In this document: positions 1-9,616 of the stretch, piece by piece
Numbering within the stretch: position 1 is the stretch's first letter
Layout: every line of letters starts with the position of its first letter
NCBI GenBank assembly: GCA_021780475.1
Contig: JAJXYR010000029.1
Coordinates: forward strand, 1 to 32,372
DNA length: 32,372 nucleotides
Direction: 5' to 3'
Source: Pseudomonadota bacterium
GTDB taxonomy: Bacteria; Pseudomonadota; Gammaproteobacteria; Steroidobacterales; Steroidobacteraceae
Notes under the pieces: model-generated
Told to the model about the DNA's origin: nothing
The model's input: only the letters and a program-made list of their open reading frames with translations
Database searches by the model: none
Position numbers and translations under genes: made by a program

Positions 1-13
1 AGCTCGCCCGCGC

Positions 14-49
14 CCCGGGTGAGCCCGCCCACCGGGCGGCTCACCCGGG
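14..49. terminator. Strong GC-rich inverted repeat overlapping the stop codon of the minus-strand MFS gene; candidate bidirectional terminator
   Basis: CCCGGGTGAGCCCGCCC-ACC-GGGCGGCTCACCCGGG: 16 bp stem with one bulged C and a 3-nt loop. The MFS stop (TCA 41-43) lies in the right arm. No T-tract. Confidence 0.5.
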
Positions 50-1348
50 CCCGCCGCCGGTCCCGGACGGCGGCGGCACGTCTTCCTTGTGGTACGGCAG
101 CCAGGCGTAGATTTCCGGCGACGTCTGCGGATAGGTCAGGAAGTTCTCGTGGGTCTCGACGACGCGGTCCAGCTTGCGCCGCGTCAGCCGCCAGATGGCG
201 AACGCGGTGAACAGCGCCGTTAGCGCGAACGCATAGACGAAAAATGCGCCCGGCGCGATCAATTGGATCGCGAACGTGCCGGTCGTCGGGCCGATCGACG
301 CCCCGAGCGCCCAAACGAACAGCAAGGTCGAGGACAGCGCGACGTAGTCGGTCATCACGGCGCGATCGTTCGCGTGCGCCACACCGATCGCATAGAGACT
401 TTCGGCGAAACCGCCAAAGGCCGCGAACAACAGCGCGAGCAGCGGGAACGGCGTGCGATGACTCACCGTCGCCAGCACCGCGGAGATGCACAAGGTCGCG
501 GCGCCCAGCCCGATCAGCGCATACAGCCGGTCGAATTTGTCCGACAGGTAGCCGATCGGCCATTGCAGGAACAAGCTGCCGAGAGAAACGCAGGCCATCA
601 AAATGACGATGTGGCGCTGGTCGAAGCCGATGCGCTGACCGAACAAGGGGCCGGCGGTCATGAACGCGGTCAGGATCAGGCCGTTCAACAGGCACGCGAG
701 CACGCTCACCGGCGAGGTCCGCAGCGCCTTCAGGATCTCGAGCGTAACCCGGTGAGGCAGCGCGGGTGCGCGCACGTCGATCGCGACCATCGGCACGAGC
801 GCGAGGGTCGTGGAAATACCGGCAATGAACAGCAGTTCCGGGCCGCGCACGTTCAAATCCTGGCCGAGGAGCTGGCCCAGCCCGAAAAAGAGCCCATAGA
901 CCAGCACGTACACCGTCAACACCCGGCCGCGCTGTTCATTGGGGGCGAGCGCGTTCAGCCAGCTCTCGACCACCACCGCGAGGCCGGCGGCGTTCGCTCC
1001 GATCACGAACCGCAGCGCCGCGATCGTCGGCACCGCCCCCGCGAAGTGCAGACTCAGGATCGCCACCGACTTCAAGCCGGCGAATGCCGCGTACGCCCGC
1101 TCCAGCCCCACCGGCGCGATGATACGATGCGCGTACAGGCAGCCGGCCAGGAATCCCAGAGCTTCGGCCGTCGCCAGCAGGCCGATGACACCCGCTGACA
1201 TTCCCATGGCCGAGAACCGCAGCGGCAACAAGGAACCGAGCACCCCCGCACCGAGCATGATCAACGCGGTGCTGGTGAGCGGCAGCGCGACCCGCCAAGG
1301 AACGACGCCGGCGCGAGGATGAAGCGTGGCGTTCGGTGTGGAAATCAT
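41..1348 (-). CDS. MFS transporter (YcaD-like)
   Basis: 435 aa ORF with about 12 hydrophobic segments and MFS-like layout (LGSLLPLRFSAMGMSAGVIGLLATAEALGFLAGCLYAHRI). Confidence 0.85.
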   Translation of the reverse strand: MISTPNATLHPRAGVVPWRVALPLTSTALIMLGAGVLGSLLPLRFSAMGMSAGVIGLLATAEALGFLAGCLYAHRIIAPVGLERAYAAFAGLKSVAILSLHFAGAVPTIAALRFVIGANAAGLAVVVESWLNALAPNEQRGRVLTVYVLVYGLFFGLGQLLGQDLNVRGPELLFIAGISTTLALVPMVAIDVRAPALPHRVTLEILKALRTSPVSVLACLLNGLILTAFMTAGPLFGQRIGFDQRHIVILMACVSLGSLFLQWPIGYLSDKFDRLYALIGLGAATLCISAVLATVSHRTPFPLLALLFAAFGGFAESLYAIGVAHANDRAVMTDYVALSSTLLFVWALGASIGPTTGTFAIQLIAPGAFFVYAFALTALFTAFAIWRLTRRKLDRVVETHENFLTYPQTSPEIYAWLPYHKEDVPPPSGTGGGPG

Positions 1349-1387
1349 GGCAGTCTTCTCGTCGGGTCTATCGCGTGTGGGGGAAAA

Positions 1388-2047
1388 GTGGCGCTGATCA
1401 TACCGTCAGATTCGACTGCCGACGTCCCCGACGCGGACAGGTATCGCGGGTTCGCCGATCTGGCGAGCAGCCAGACGCTGGGCCGGGACTACGACATCCT
1501 GGTCCGCCGGTGCGGCGATTCGCGTGTCGCGGTGATCGCACCGCACGCAGGAGAGATCGAGGATGGAACCTCCGAGATCGCCCGCGCGATCGCCGGCGAC
1601 GATTTCAATCTGTATTTGTTCGAAGGCCGGCGGCCGGCGCACAACTACCGGGCCCTGCACCTGACCAGTCATCTGTTCGATGAACCGCAATGCCTCGCGC
1701 TGATCGCCGGCTGCACGACCGTCATAGCCGTGCACGGCTGCGCCGGTGCGGAACACACCCTGCTGCTGGGGGGCCGCGATCGCAGCCTGCGCGACCGTCT
1801 GGCCGCCGGACTGCGGGCGACCGGCGTGGCCGCGAGCACCCAGGGCCATCCGTTTCCGGCCGTGCACCCGCACAACATCTGCAACCGCGGCGCGACCGGC
1901 CGTGGCGTGCAGATCGAGTTTCCGAATCCATTGCGCAAGCCGATCCCCGCGCGGTTCGTCGCCGCCGTGGTCCGCCGGGTGCTGGCGACCGTCGCAACGC
2001 CTTGCGGCGACGCGATCGACCCATTACGCTCCGGGACCCACGCCTGA
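1388..2047 (+). CDS. Poly-gamma-glutamate hydrolase family protein (YjqB/PF05908-like)
   Basis: RVAVIAPHAGEIEDGTSEIARAI, VIAVHGCAG and GVQIEFPNPLR match the family. GTG at 1388 chosen; the ORF extends upstream to 1319, which would overlap the MFS gene. Confidence 0.75.
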   Translation: MALIIPSDSTADVPDADRYRGFADLASSQTLGRDYDILVRRCGDSRVAVIAPHAGEIEDGTSEIARAIAGDDFNLYLFEGRRPAHNYRALHLTSHLFDEPQCLALIAGCTTVIAVHGCAGAEHTLLLGGRDRSLRDRLAAGLRATGVAASTQGHPFPAVHPHNICNRGATGRGVQIEFPNPLRKPIPARFVAAVVRRVLATVATPCGDAIDPLRSGTHA

Positions 2048-2060
2048 ACGAGGATTCAAC

Positions 2061-4118
2061 ATGGCGCGAAATCCGCGCTTCGATGCGCTGTTCGAACCCG
2101 TACGCATCGGGCCGGTGACGGCGCCGAATCGCTTCTATCAGGTGCCTCACGCAAGCGGCATGACCAATGCACTGCCGCGGGTGCGCGCCGCGTTCCGGGA
2201 AACCAAGGCCGAGGGAGGCTGGGGAGTAGTCTGCACCGGCGCCGTATCGATTCATCCGAGTTCGGACGATTCGCCTCTGCCGTTTGCGACGCTGTGGGAT
2301 GACCGGGATATTCGCGCCCATGCCCTGATGACCGAGGCGGTCCATCGCCATGGCGCGCTCGCGGGCGTGGAGTTGTGGCACGGCGGGGCCTGCTCGCTGA
2401 ACCGCACGAGTCGCATCGCGCCCTTGTCGCCGTCCGGCATGCCCTGGTTGTCGACCCACGTCGGATTCATGGGGAACCTGCGGCCGCGGGCGATGGACCG
2501 CGCCGACATCACGGCGCTGCTCGGCTGGCAGGCCGATGGTGCGCGCCGGGCTCGCGCGGCCGGCTTCGACATCGTCTACGTCTACGCCGGCATGGGCTAC
2601 CTGCCCTACGAGTTTCTGCTGCCGGAATACAATCGCCGCAGCGACGAGTACGGCGGGTCGATCGAAAATCGCACACGGCTGGTGCGTGAACTGATCGAAG
2701 TCACGCGCGAGGCGGTCGGAGATCGCTGCGCGGTGGCGCTGCGCATCAGCTTGGAGGAATTGCGCGCCAAGCCCGGCCGGAATGCGCCCTCCGAGGCGCA
2801 TGAGGTCGTCGCGCTGCTCGCGGATTTGCCGGACTTGTGGGATGTGAAGATGGACTCGAGTCCGACGGACTGCGCGCCGTCACGCTTCGCCGCGGAGGGC
2901 AGCCACGAACCGATCATCGATTTCGTGAAGAAGCTGACCCGCAAGCCCGTCGTCGGCGTCGGACGCTTCACGTCGCCGGATTTCATGGTCTCGCAGATCA
3001 AGCGCGGCGTGCTCGATCTGATCGGCGGCGCGCGGCCATCGATTGCGGATCCTTTCCTGCCGAAGAAGATCGACGAAGGGCGGGAGCACGAAATCCGCGA
3101 GTGCATCGGCTGCAACATCTGCATCTCCAGCTGGCACGACGGCGTGCCGGTGCGCTGCACGCAGAATCCGACCGCCGGCGAGGAGTGGCGCCGCGGCTGG
3201 CATCCCGAGCGCTTCGCGCCGGCGGCGAGCTCCGATGGCGTGCTGATCGTCGGCGGAGGACCCTCGGGCCTCGAGTGCGCGGTGACGCTCGCGCGCCGCG
3301 GCTACCGCGTGACGGTCGCCGACGGCGCGCCCGAGTTCGGCGGCCGCCTGCGCTTCGAGACGCGCCTGCCGGGCCTCAAGACCTGGGGGCGCGTCGCCGA
3401 CTGGCGCCTCGGCCAATTGCGAGGGCGTGCGAATGTGAGCCTTTATCCGGGCAGCGAAATGGGCGTCGATGACGTCCTCATGTCGGAGCACGCGCACGTC
3501 GTCGTGGCGACCGGGGCCCGATGGTCGCGAATGCTGTATTCGACGATCGAATTCCCCGCCGAGGAACTCGCCGGTGCGCGGGTCTACACGCCCGACGACC
3601 TCGCGGCCGGCGTCGAACCGGAGGGCCCGGTCGTCGTGTTCGATTTCGACAACTATTACCTCGCCGGCGCGATCGCGGAGGATCTCGCCCGGCGTGGTCG
3701 GGTCGATTACGTGACGACCGCGGGCAACGCCTCCGCCTGGACGTTCATGACCAACGAACTGCCGCTGGTGCACCGCGCGCTCGGCAAGGCGGGCGTCGCC
3801 ATCCACACGCTGCAGCGGGTCACGGCATTCGACGGCGCGGAAGTCGTGCTCGGCGATGTATTCACCGGCGCCGAGAAGCGCCTCGCGTGCAGGTCGCTGG
3901 TGATCGTGGGCGTGCGCACGCCCCGGGACGACCTGTATCGAAGCCTGGAAGCGCGCGGGGCGGAACTCGAGGCGGCGGGAATCCGCTCCATCACGCGCAT
4001 CGGCGATGCCGACGCGCCGGGTGCGATCGTGCACGCGGTGCATAGCGGCCACCGCTTCGCGCGCGAGTTCGAATCCGGCGGGGCGACCGGTTCCTATACG
4101 CGCGACTTCCCGATTTGA
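2061..4118 (+). CDS. NADH:flavin oxidoreductase / trimethylamine-dehydrogenase-like iron-sulfur flavoprotein
   Basis: N-terminal OYE-type barrel ([20 protein letters not shown]), 4Fe-4S motif [27 protein letters not shown]/NAD motif [14 protein letters not shown]. Confidence 0.9.
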   Translation: [685 protein letters not shown]

Positions 4119-4151
4119 CCCGGCGGCCGTCACTTCAGGCGAGGACTCGTC

Positions 4152-5777
4152 ATGTCTGATTCCACCACCTGCGATGTGGTCATCATCGGCGGCGGCCACA
4201 ACGGTCTCGTCTGCGCCGCGTATCTGGCGGCCGCCGGCCTGCGGGTCACGGTGCTCGAGCGCCGCGACGTCGTCGGCGGCGCCGCGGTCACCGAGGAATT
4301 CTTCCCCGGCTTCCGTAATTCCGTCGCCGCGTACACCGTTTCGCTGCTCAATCCGAAAATCATCGCCGACCTGGAACTGGGCCGGCATGGACTGCGCATC
4401 GTCGAGCGGCAGCTGTCGAATTTCCTGCCGCTCGGGGAATCAGGGTATTTGAAGGTCGGCGCAGGCAAGACCGCGCAGGAGGTGGCCAAGTTCTCCGCAT
4501 CCGACGCCGGCCGCCTCGACGACTATGCGCTGCGGCTGGATCGGATCGCGGACGTGCTGCGCGACCTGGTTTTGCAGACGCCGCCGAACGTGACGGACGG
4601 CGGCTGGCTCGAGGCGCTGCCGGAATTGCTGCGCGCCGCGCGCGTCGGCCGCGGAATGGGTCGGCTGGATCTGCCGATGCGTCGCGAACTGTTGGATCTC
4701 TTCGTCAAGTCGGCGGGCGACTACCTCGACGGCTGGTTCGAGAGCGCGCCGATCAAGGCCGCCTACGGCTTCGACGGCATCGTCGGCAATTACGCAAGTC
4801 CGTACGCGGCCGGATCGGCCTATGTGCTGCTGCACCACGTGTTCGGCGAGGTCAACGGCAAGAAGGGCGCCTGGGGCCACGCGATCGGCGGCATGGGCGC
4901 GATCACGCAGGCGATGGCGAAGGCGGCACGGCTGCGGGGCGTGGACATCCAGGTGGGCAGTGCCGTGCGCGAAGTGGTGCTCTCGGGGGGCCGCGCGGTC
5001 GGCGTGTCGACGGAGGCGGGCGGGATGATCCGCGCACGCTGCGTGGTGTCCAATCTCAATCCCAAGCTGCTGTTCGGCTCCATGATCGACCGCGGCGCCC
5101 TGGACCGCGATTTCGTAGAGCGTATGGACCGCTGGCGCTGCGGCTCCGGAACGTTCCGCATGAACGTCGCCCTGTCGTCGCTGCCCGATTTCACGGTGCT
5201 GCCCGGACAGGCCTGCGCCGAGCATCACACCTCCGGCATCATCATGGCGCCGTCGCTGCAGTACATGGATCAGGCCTATCTGGACGCCAAGGCGCACGGC
5301 TGGTCGAAGCGTCCGATCGTCGAGATGCTGATCCCATCGACGCTGGACGACAGTCTCGCGCCCGCCGGGTGCCACGTGGCCAGCCTGTTCTGTCAGCACG
5401 TGGCGCCGACGCTTCCGGGCGGCGCCTCCTGGGACGCGCACCGCGAGGAAGTCGCCGATTTGATGATCGACCTGGTCGATTCCCATGCGCCGAACTTCAA
5501 GGCGTCCGTGCTCGGACGCCAGATCATGAGTCCGCTCGACTTGGAACGGACCTTCGGCCTGATCGGCGGCGACATCTTCCACGGCGCCTTGAGCCTGGAT
5601 CAATTGTTCTCCGCGCGGCCGACGCTCGGACACGCGGATTATCGCGGGCCGGTGCCCGGATTGTACCTATGCGGCTCCGGCACTCATCCCGGCGGCGGCG
5701 TCACCGGCGCGCCCGGCCACAACGCCGCGCGCGAGATCCTCAAGGATTTTCGCCGTGGCCGCTTGAAGCGCATTTAA
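4152..5777 (+). CDS. Phytoene dehydrogenase-like / PYROXD2-like FAD-dependent oxidoreductase
   Basis: N-terminal CDVVIIGGGHNGLVCAAYLAAAGLRVTVLERRDVVGGAA; C-terminal GLYLCGSGTHPGGGVTGAPGHNAA. Confidence 0.9.
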   Translation: MSDSTTCDVVIIGGGHNGLVCAAYLAAAGLRVTVLERRDVVGGAAVTEEFFPGFRNSVAAYTVSLLNPKIIADLELGRHGLRIVERQLSNFLPLGESGYLKVGAGKTAQEVAKFSASDAGRLDDYALRLDRIADVLRDLVLQTPPNVTDGGWLEALPELLRAARVGRGMGRLDLPMRRELLDLFVKSAGDYLDGWFESAPIKAAYGFDGIVGNYASPYAAGSAYVLLHHVFGEVNGKKGAWGHAIGGMGAITQAMAKAARLRGVDIQVGSAVREVVLSGGRAVGVSTEAGGMIRARCVVSNLNPKLLFGSMIDRGALDRDFVERMDRWRCGSGTFRMNVALSSLPDFTVLPGQACAEHHTSGIIMAPSLQYMDQAYLDAKAHGWSKRPIVEMLIPSTLDDSLAPAGCHVASLFCQHVAPTLPGGASWDAHREEVADLMIDLVDSHAPNFKASVLGRQIMSPLDLERTFGLIGGDIFHGALSLDQLFSARPTLGHADYRGPVPGLYLCGSGTHPGGGVTGAPGHNAAREILKDFRRGRLKRI

Positions 5778-5797
5778 TCCCGGGAAGACCGGTGCGG

Positions 5798-6373
5798 TCA
5801 GCCGAGCGGCGAAACGCCGAACAGGCGTAGATGCGCCCAGGCGACGAAGAATCCGTACAAGCCGAGGCCGAGCACGATCGCGGCCGCGTCGTACCAGGCC
5901 GAGGGCGCGCCGCGTCGCGAGGACGGCGCCACGGGCCGGCGCTTCAACGAGATCCGATCGACGACCGCCCAGGCGAGAAACCCGCCGAACAGCAGCACGT
6001 CGGCCAGCCGTCCATTCATCAATAGATGCGCGACCGCCCAGAACTTCACCGCCGCGAGCATCGGATGCTTGACCGCCGCCTTGATGTGCCCGGGCAGGTA
6101 CGCCGACAACAAAAGCGGAAAGACCGGCACCATGAACAGGAACGTGACGTGTCGCATCCACGGCGGCGGTGTGTACAGGACCACCGGCGCGGCGCGCGCG
6201 ATCTCGAAACCCCGCACGATCAGCACGAAACCGATCAGCGCGACCGCGCCGTATAGCGCCTTCCAGCCCCCTTCGCCGAGACGTTCGCGCATGCGCGATC
6301 GCCACGCCGGCGCGGCGATCGCGATCGAGTGGACGCCGAGAAACAAACACAAGCCCAGAACGAGAATGTTCAT
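5798..6373 (-). CDS. NnrU family membrane protein
   Basis: Multi-pass membrane protein with NnrU-like HSIAIAAPAWRSRMRERLGEGGWKALYGAVALIGFVLIVRG and HPMLAAVKFWAVAHLLMNGRLADVLLFGGFLAWAVVDRIS; start taken at MNILVLGL. Confidence 0.85.
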   Translation of the reverse strand: MNILVLGLCLFLGVHSIAIAAPAWRSRMRERLGEGGWKALYGAVALIGFVLIVRGFEIARAAPVVLYTPPPWMRHVTFLFMVPVFPLLLSAYLPGHIKAAVKHPMLAAVKFWAVAHLLMNGRLADVLLFGGFLAWAVVDRISLKRRPVAPSSRRGAPSAWYDAAAIVLGLGLYGFFVAWAHLRLFGVSPLG

Positions 6374-6383
6374 GACGATGCCC

Positions 6384-8654
6384 TCAACGACGGCGCGCAC
6401 GCGCGGCTGCGCGGCGACCGGTCAACTTGCGCGACTTGGCCGCACGCTGCCGCACCACGACGCGCTTCTTCTTCGCGGCGGATTTGGTGGCGACGGAACG
6501 TTTCTTGCGCACCGCGGACTTCTTGCTCCCGGCGCGCTTCTTGATCACCGCGTACTTCTTGCCCGCCGCGCGCTTCTTGGCCGCCGCGCGCTTCTTGGCC
6601 GCGGCGCGGCTCTTCTTCGCCTTCACAGCCGGCTTGCGCGCGGCGGCTCGGGCGCGCGGCCGTTTGACCCGCGACGCGGCGGCTGCTGCGTCCGCGTCCC
6701 CCCGCAATTGCTCCAGGATCGCGGGATTTTCGAGCGTGGAAACGTCCTGGGATATGGTCTCGCCGCGCGCAATCGACCGCAACAGGCGGCGCATGATCTT
6801 GCCGGAGCGCGTTTTGGGCAGGTTGTCGGTCAGCCGGATCTCGTCGGGCTTCGCGATCGGACTCAGCTGGTCGGCGACCCAGGCGCGCAGTTCCGTGACC
6901 AGCGCTTGCGCGGCGGCCCCGGCCGGTCGCGCTCCGTTCACCACGACGAATGCGAACACCGACTCGCCCTTGATTTCGTGTTGCCGGCCGACGACGGCGG
7001 CCTCGGCGACCCGCGGATGCGCGACGAGCGCCGACTCGATTTCCATCGTGCCGAGGCGATGGCCGGCGACGTTGAGCACATCGTCTATGCGGCCCATGAT
7101 CCAGAAGTAACCGTCCGCATCCCGATGCGCCGAATCGCCGGCGACATAGTATTTATTTTGGAATTTTTCCCAATAGGTGCTCAGGTAGCGCTCGTTGTCG
7201 CCCCAGATCGTGCGCAGCATCGACGGCCATGGCCTCCGGATCACCAGATAGCCTCCGGCATCGGGTTTCCTGACCGAACGACCCTCGTCATCGACGATGT
7301 CCATGAAAATCCCGGGCAGGGGCCTGGCGCAGGAGCCGGGCTTGGTCGCGGTCACGCCCGGTACCGGCGACATCATGGTCGACCCGGTTTCTGTCTGCCA
7401 CCAGGTGTCGACGATCGGGCAGCGCGCCCGGCCGATGACGCGGTGATACCAGATCCACGCCTCCGGATTGATCGGCTCACCCACACTGCCGAGCAGGCGG
7501 AGTTTGGACAGGTCGTAACGGCGCGGAATTTCATCGCCCAATTTCATCAGCGCGCGGATCGCCGTGGGCGCCGTATAGAAAATCGTCACCCCGTGGGTCT
7601 GACAGATGTCCCAGAACCGCCCGCCGTCCGGAAACGTCGGAGCGCCCTCGTACATGACGAGCGTCGCGCCGGCTGCGAGCGGGCCGTAGGCGACGTAGGT
7701 ATGGCCGGTGATCCAGCCTACATCGGCCGTACACCAGAACACGTCCGAATCCTTCAAATCGAACACCCAACGGGTCGTCAGCTTCGCGGCCAGCAGGTAG
7801 CCGGCGGTCGCGTGTTGTATGCCCTTCGGCTTGCCGGTCGAGCCCGAGGTGTAGAGCAGGAACAGAGGATCCTCCGCACCGACCCATTCCGGTTCGCAAT
7901 GCGTACCCTGCCCCGCCAGCACGTCGTGCCACCAATGATCGCGGCCCCGCTGCATGTCGCATTCGCCGCCGATGCGCGCATGAACGATGACGCTTTGCAC
8001 CGAACGACAGCCCTCTTCGAGCGCCTTGTCGACCGCCCGCTTGAGTTCCACGCGATTTCCGCCCCGCCAGCCGCCGTCCGCGGTGATGACCATCTTGGCC
8101 CCCGCATCCTCGATGCGATCCTTGACGGCGTTGGCCGAGAAGCCGCCGAAGACCACCGAATGCAGCGCGCCGACGCGAGCGCATGCCTGCATCGCGATCA
8201 CCGCCTCGGGGATCAGGGGCATGTAGATGACGACGCGGTCGCCCTTGCGGATGCCGTGCAGCTTCAGGGCATTGGCGAACCGGCACACTTCGACGTGCAG
8301 TTCGCGGTAACTGAGCTTGCGGACATCGCCGGGCTCCCCTTCGAAGATGATCGCGATCTTGTCGGGCCGCTCGACCAGATGCACGTCCAGGCAGTTGTAC
8401 GAAGCGTTCAGCGTGCCGTCGGCGAACCAGCGGTAGTTGGGCGCATCGGAATCGTCCAGCGGCACGGTGAACGGCGTCCGCCAGTCCAGCTCCCGGACCG
8501 CGAGGTCAGCCCAGAAGCCGACGTAGTCCTCCGCGGCCCGCGCATGCAGCGCCTCGAGCGCATCGGCGTCGATCGCGGCCCGCTTCGCGAAGGCGGCCGG
8601 CGGCTCGAACAACCTTTCTTCATGGAGAACGGATTGAATGTTTTTTTGCGCCAC
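6384..8654 (-). CDS. acs: Acetyl-CoA synthetase with Lys/Arg/Ala-rich C-terminal extension
   Basis: [24 protein letters not shown]-binding signature, [14 protein letters not shown] acetylation motif, then a ~96-aa basic tail; GTG start. Confidence 0.95.
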   Translation of the reverse strand: MAQKNIQSVLHEERLFEPPAAFAKRAAIDADALEALHARAAEDYVGFWADLAVRELDWRTPFTVPLDDSDAPNYRWFADGTLNASYNCLDVHLVERPDKIAIIFEGEPGDVRKLSYRELHVEVCRFANALKLHGIRKGDRVVIYMPLIPEAVIAMQACARVGALHSVVFGGFSANAVKDRIEDAGAKMVITADGGWRGGNRVELKRAVDKALEEGCRSVQSVIVHARIGGECDMQRGRDHWWHDVLAGQGTHCEPEWVGAEDPLFLLYTSGSTGKPKGIQHATAGYLLAAKLTTRWVFDLKDSDVFWCTADVGWITGHTYVAYGPLAAGATLVMYEGAPTFPDGGRFWDICQTHGVTIFYTAPTAIRALMKLGDEIPRRYDLSKLRLLGSVGEPINPEAWIWYHRVIGRARCPIVDTWWQTETGSTMMSPVPGVTATKPGSCARPLPGIFMDIVDDEGRSVRKPDAGGYLVIRRPWPSMLRTIWGDNERYLSTYWEKFQNKYYVAGDSAHRDADGYFWIMGRIDDVLNVAGHRLGTMEIESALVAHPRVAEAAVVGRQHEIKGESVFAFVVVNGARPAGAAAQALVTELRAWVADQLSPIAKPDEIRLTDNLPKTRSGKIMRRLLRSIARGETISQDVSTLENPAILEQLRGDADAAAAASRVKRPRARAAARKPAVKAKKSRAAAKKRAAAKKRAAGKKYAVIKKRAGSKKSAVRKKRSVATKSAAKKKRVVVRQRAAKSRKLTGRRAAARARRR
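6563..6598. repeat. Perfect 2x18 bp tandem repeat (CCGCCGCGCGCTTCTTGG) plus a degenerate third copy, in the acs tail
   Basis: Units at 6563-6580 and 6581-6598; encodes AAKKRA repeats on the minus strand. Confidence 0.85.
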
Positions 8655-8686
8655 GGCCAGGACTCCCGAATCCGATGGGGTTCATT

Positions 8687-9616
8687 CTACGCGTAGATTC
8701 CATCCGTGCGCTGCGCGATGCGCTCGGCCTGCCGGCGCAGACCGCCGCCGAATCCCTGCGCATCGAGAAAGTCGCGCAACGCCGGAACGTCCGGGCCGCG
8801 GGGTCGCAGATCGTCGGGCCGCTCGGCGAGCGGCGCGTCGCAGATGATGCCGGTCAGGCGCCGCGACAAATAAGCGCCCGCCTTGTGGGCCGCGAGTTTG
8901 GCCGCGACGCCCGCCGCGCCGCGCATTTTCAGGAACGCGACCCGGTCCAGATTCGCGTAGAGATCGTCCAGGGATCCGAACGCTGCGACCAGGCACGAGG
9001 CGGTCTTGAGGCCGACGCCGGGCACGCCCGGAATGTTGTCGACCGCATCGCCGGCCAGCGCGAGAAGATCGGCCATCCGCTCCGGCGCGGCGCCGAAGCG
9101 CGCCTCGATGTCGTGATAATGATAGCGCATGCGCCCTGGCAGGTCCCAGAAGACATCGCCGTCGCGGATCAACTGGGACAGGTCCTTGTCCTTGGTCAGC
9201 AGGACATTGCGCAACCCCGCCGCGCGCGCGCGCGCCGCCATCGTGCCGATGAGATCGTCCGCCTCGTAGCGCGCGCTCGCGAATTCGGTGATACCCATGC
9301 ACCGGCAGAATTCGCGGCAGAGTTCGAACTGCCGGGCGAGGTCCGGAGGCGGCGGTTCGCGATGGGCTTTGTAGGCGGGATAGATGGCGGTTCTGAACGA
9401 GGCCTCGGCGCCCGCCTCCAGATCGAAGGCGACGCCGATGCGTTCGGGGCGTTCCTGCTCGATCAAATCGGCGAGGAAGCGCGCGAAGCCGTACACGGCC
9501 TGGGTGGCGCGTCCGCCGGGGTCGACCAGGTCGCGCGGCATGGAGTGGTAGGCGCGGAAAATGAAATAACTGGCATCGACGTGATAAACAATGCCGGAAC
9601 GATCCGGCGCGCTCAC
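8687..9616 (-). CDS. Stand-alone 5'-3' exonuclease (PolA N-terminal/flap-nuclease-like)
   Basis: IVYHVDASYFIFRAYHSMP, EADDLIGTMAARA, LLTKDKDLSQLI, GDAVDNIPGVPGVGLKTA. GTG start overlaps the HNH stop. Confidence 0.9.
   Translation of the reverse strand: MSAPDRSGIVYHVDASYFIFRAYHSMPRDLVDPGGRATQAVYGFARFLADLIEQERPERIGVAFDLEAGAEASFRTAIYPAYKAHREPPPPDLARQFELCREFCRCMGITEFASARYEADDLIGTMAARARAAGLRNVLLTKDKDLSQLIRDGDVFWDLPGRMRYHYHDIEARFGAAPERMADLLALAGDAVDNIPGVPGVGLKTASCLVAAFGSLDDLYANLDRVAFLKMRGAAGVAAKLAAHKAGAYLSRRLTGIICDAPLAERPDDLRPRGPDVPALRDFLDAQGFGGGLRRQAERIAQRTDGIYA

Noticed and set aside
2880-4388. 502-aa minus-strand ORF opposite the TMADH-like gene
   Set aside because: Shadow ORF with no recognisable domain; the sense strand encodes a clear flavoprotein.
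5787-5799. GACCG-GTG-CGGTC hairpin as an independent terminator feature
   Set aside because: A 5-bp stem with a 3-nt loop and no T-tract is too weak alone; mentioned only as part of the convergent-junction pattern.
6069-8696. 875-aa plus-strand ORF antisense to acs
   Set aside because: Low-complexity Arg/His/Gly/Asp-rich translation typical of the shadow frame of a GC-rich gene; acs on the other strand has unmistakable motifs.
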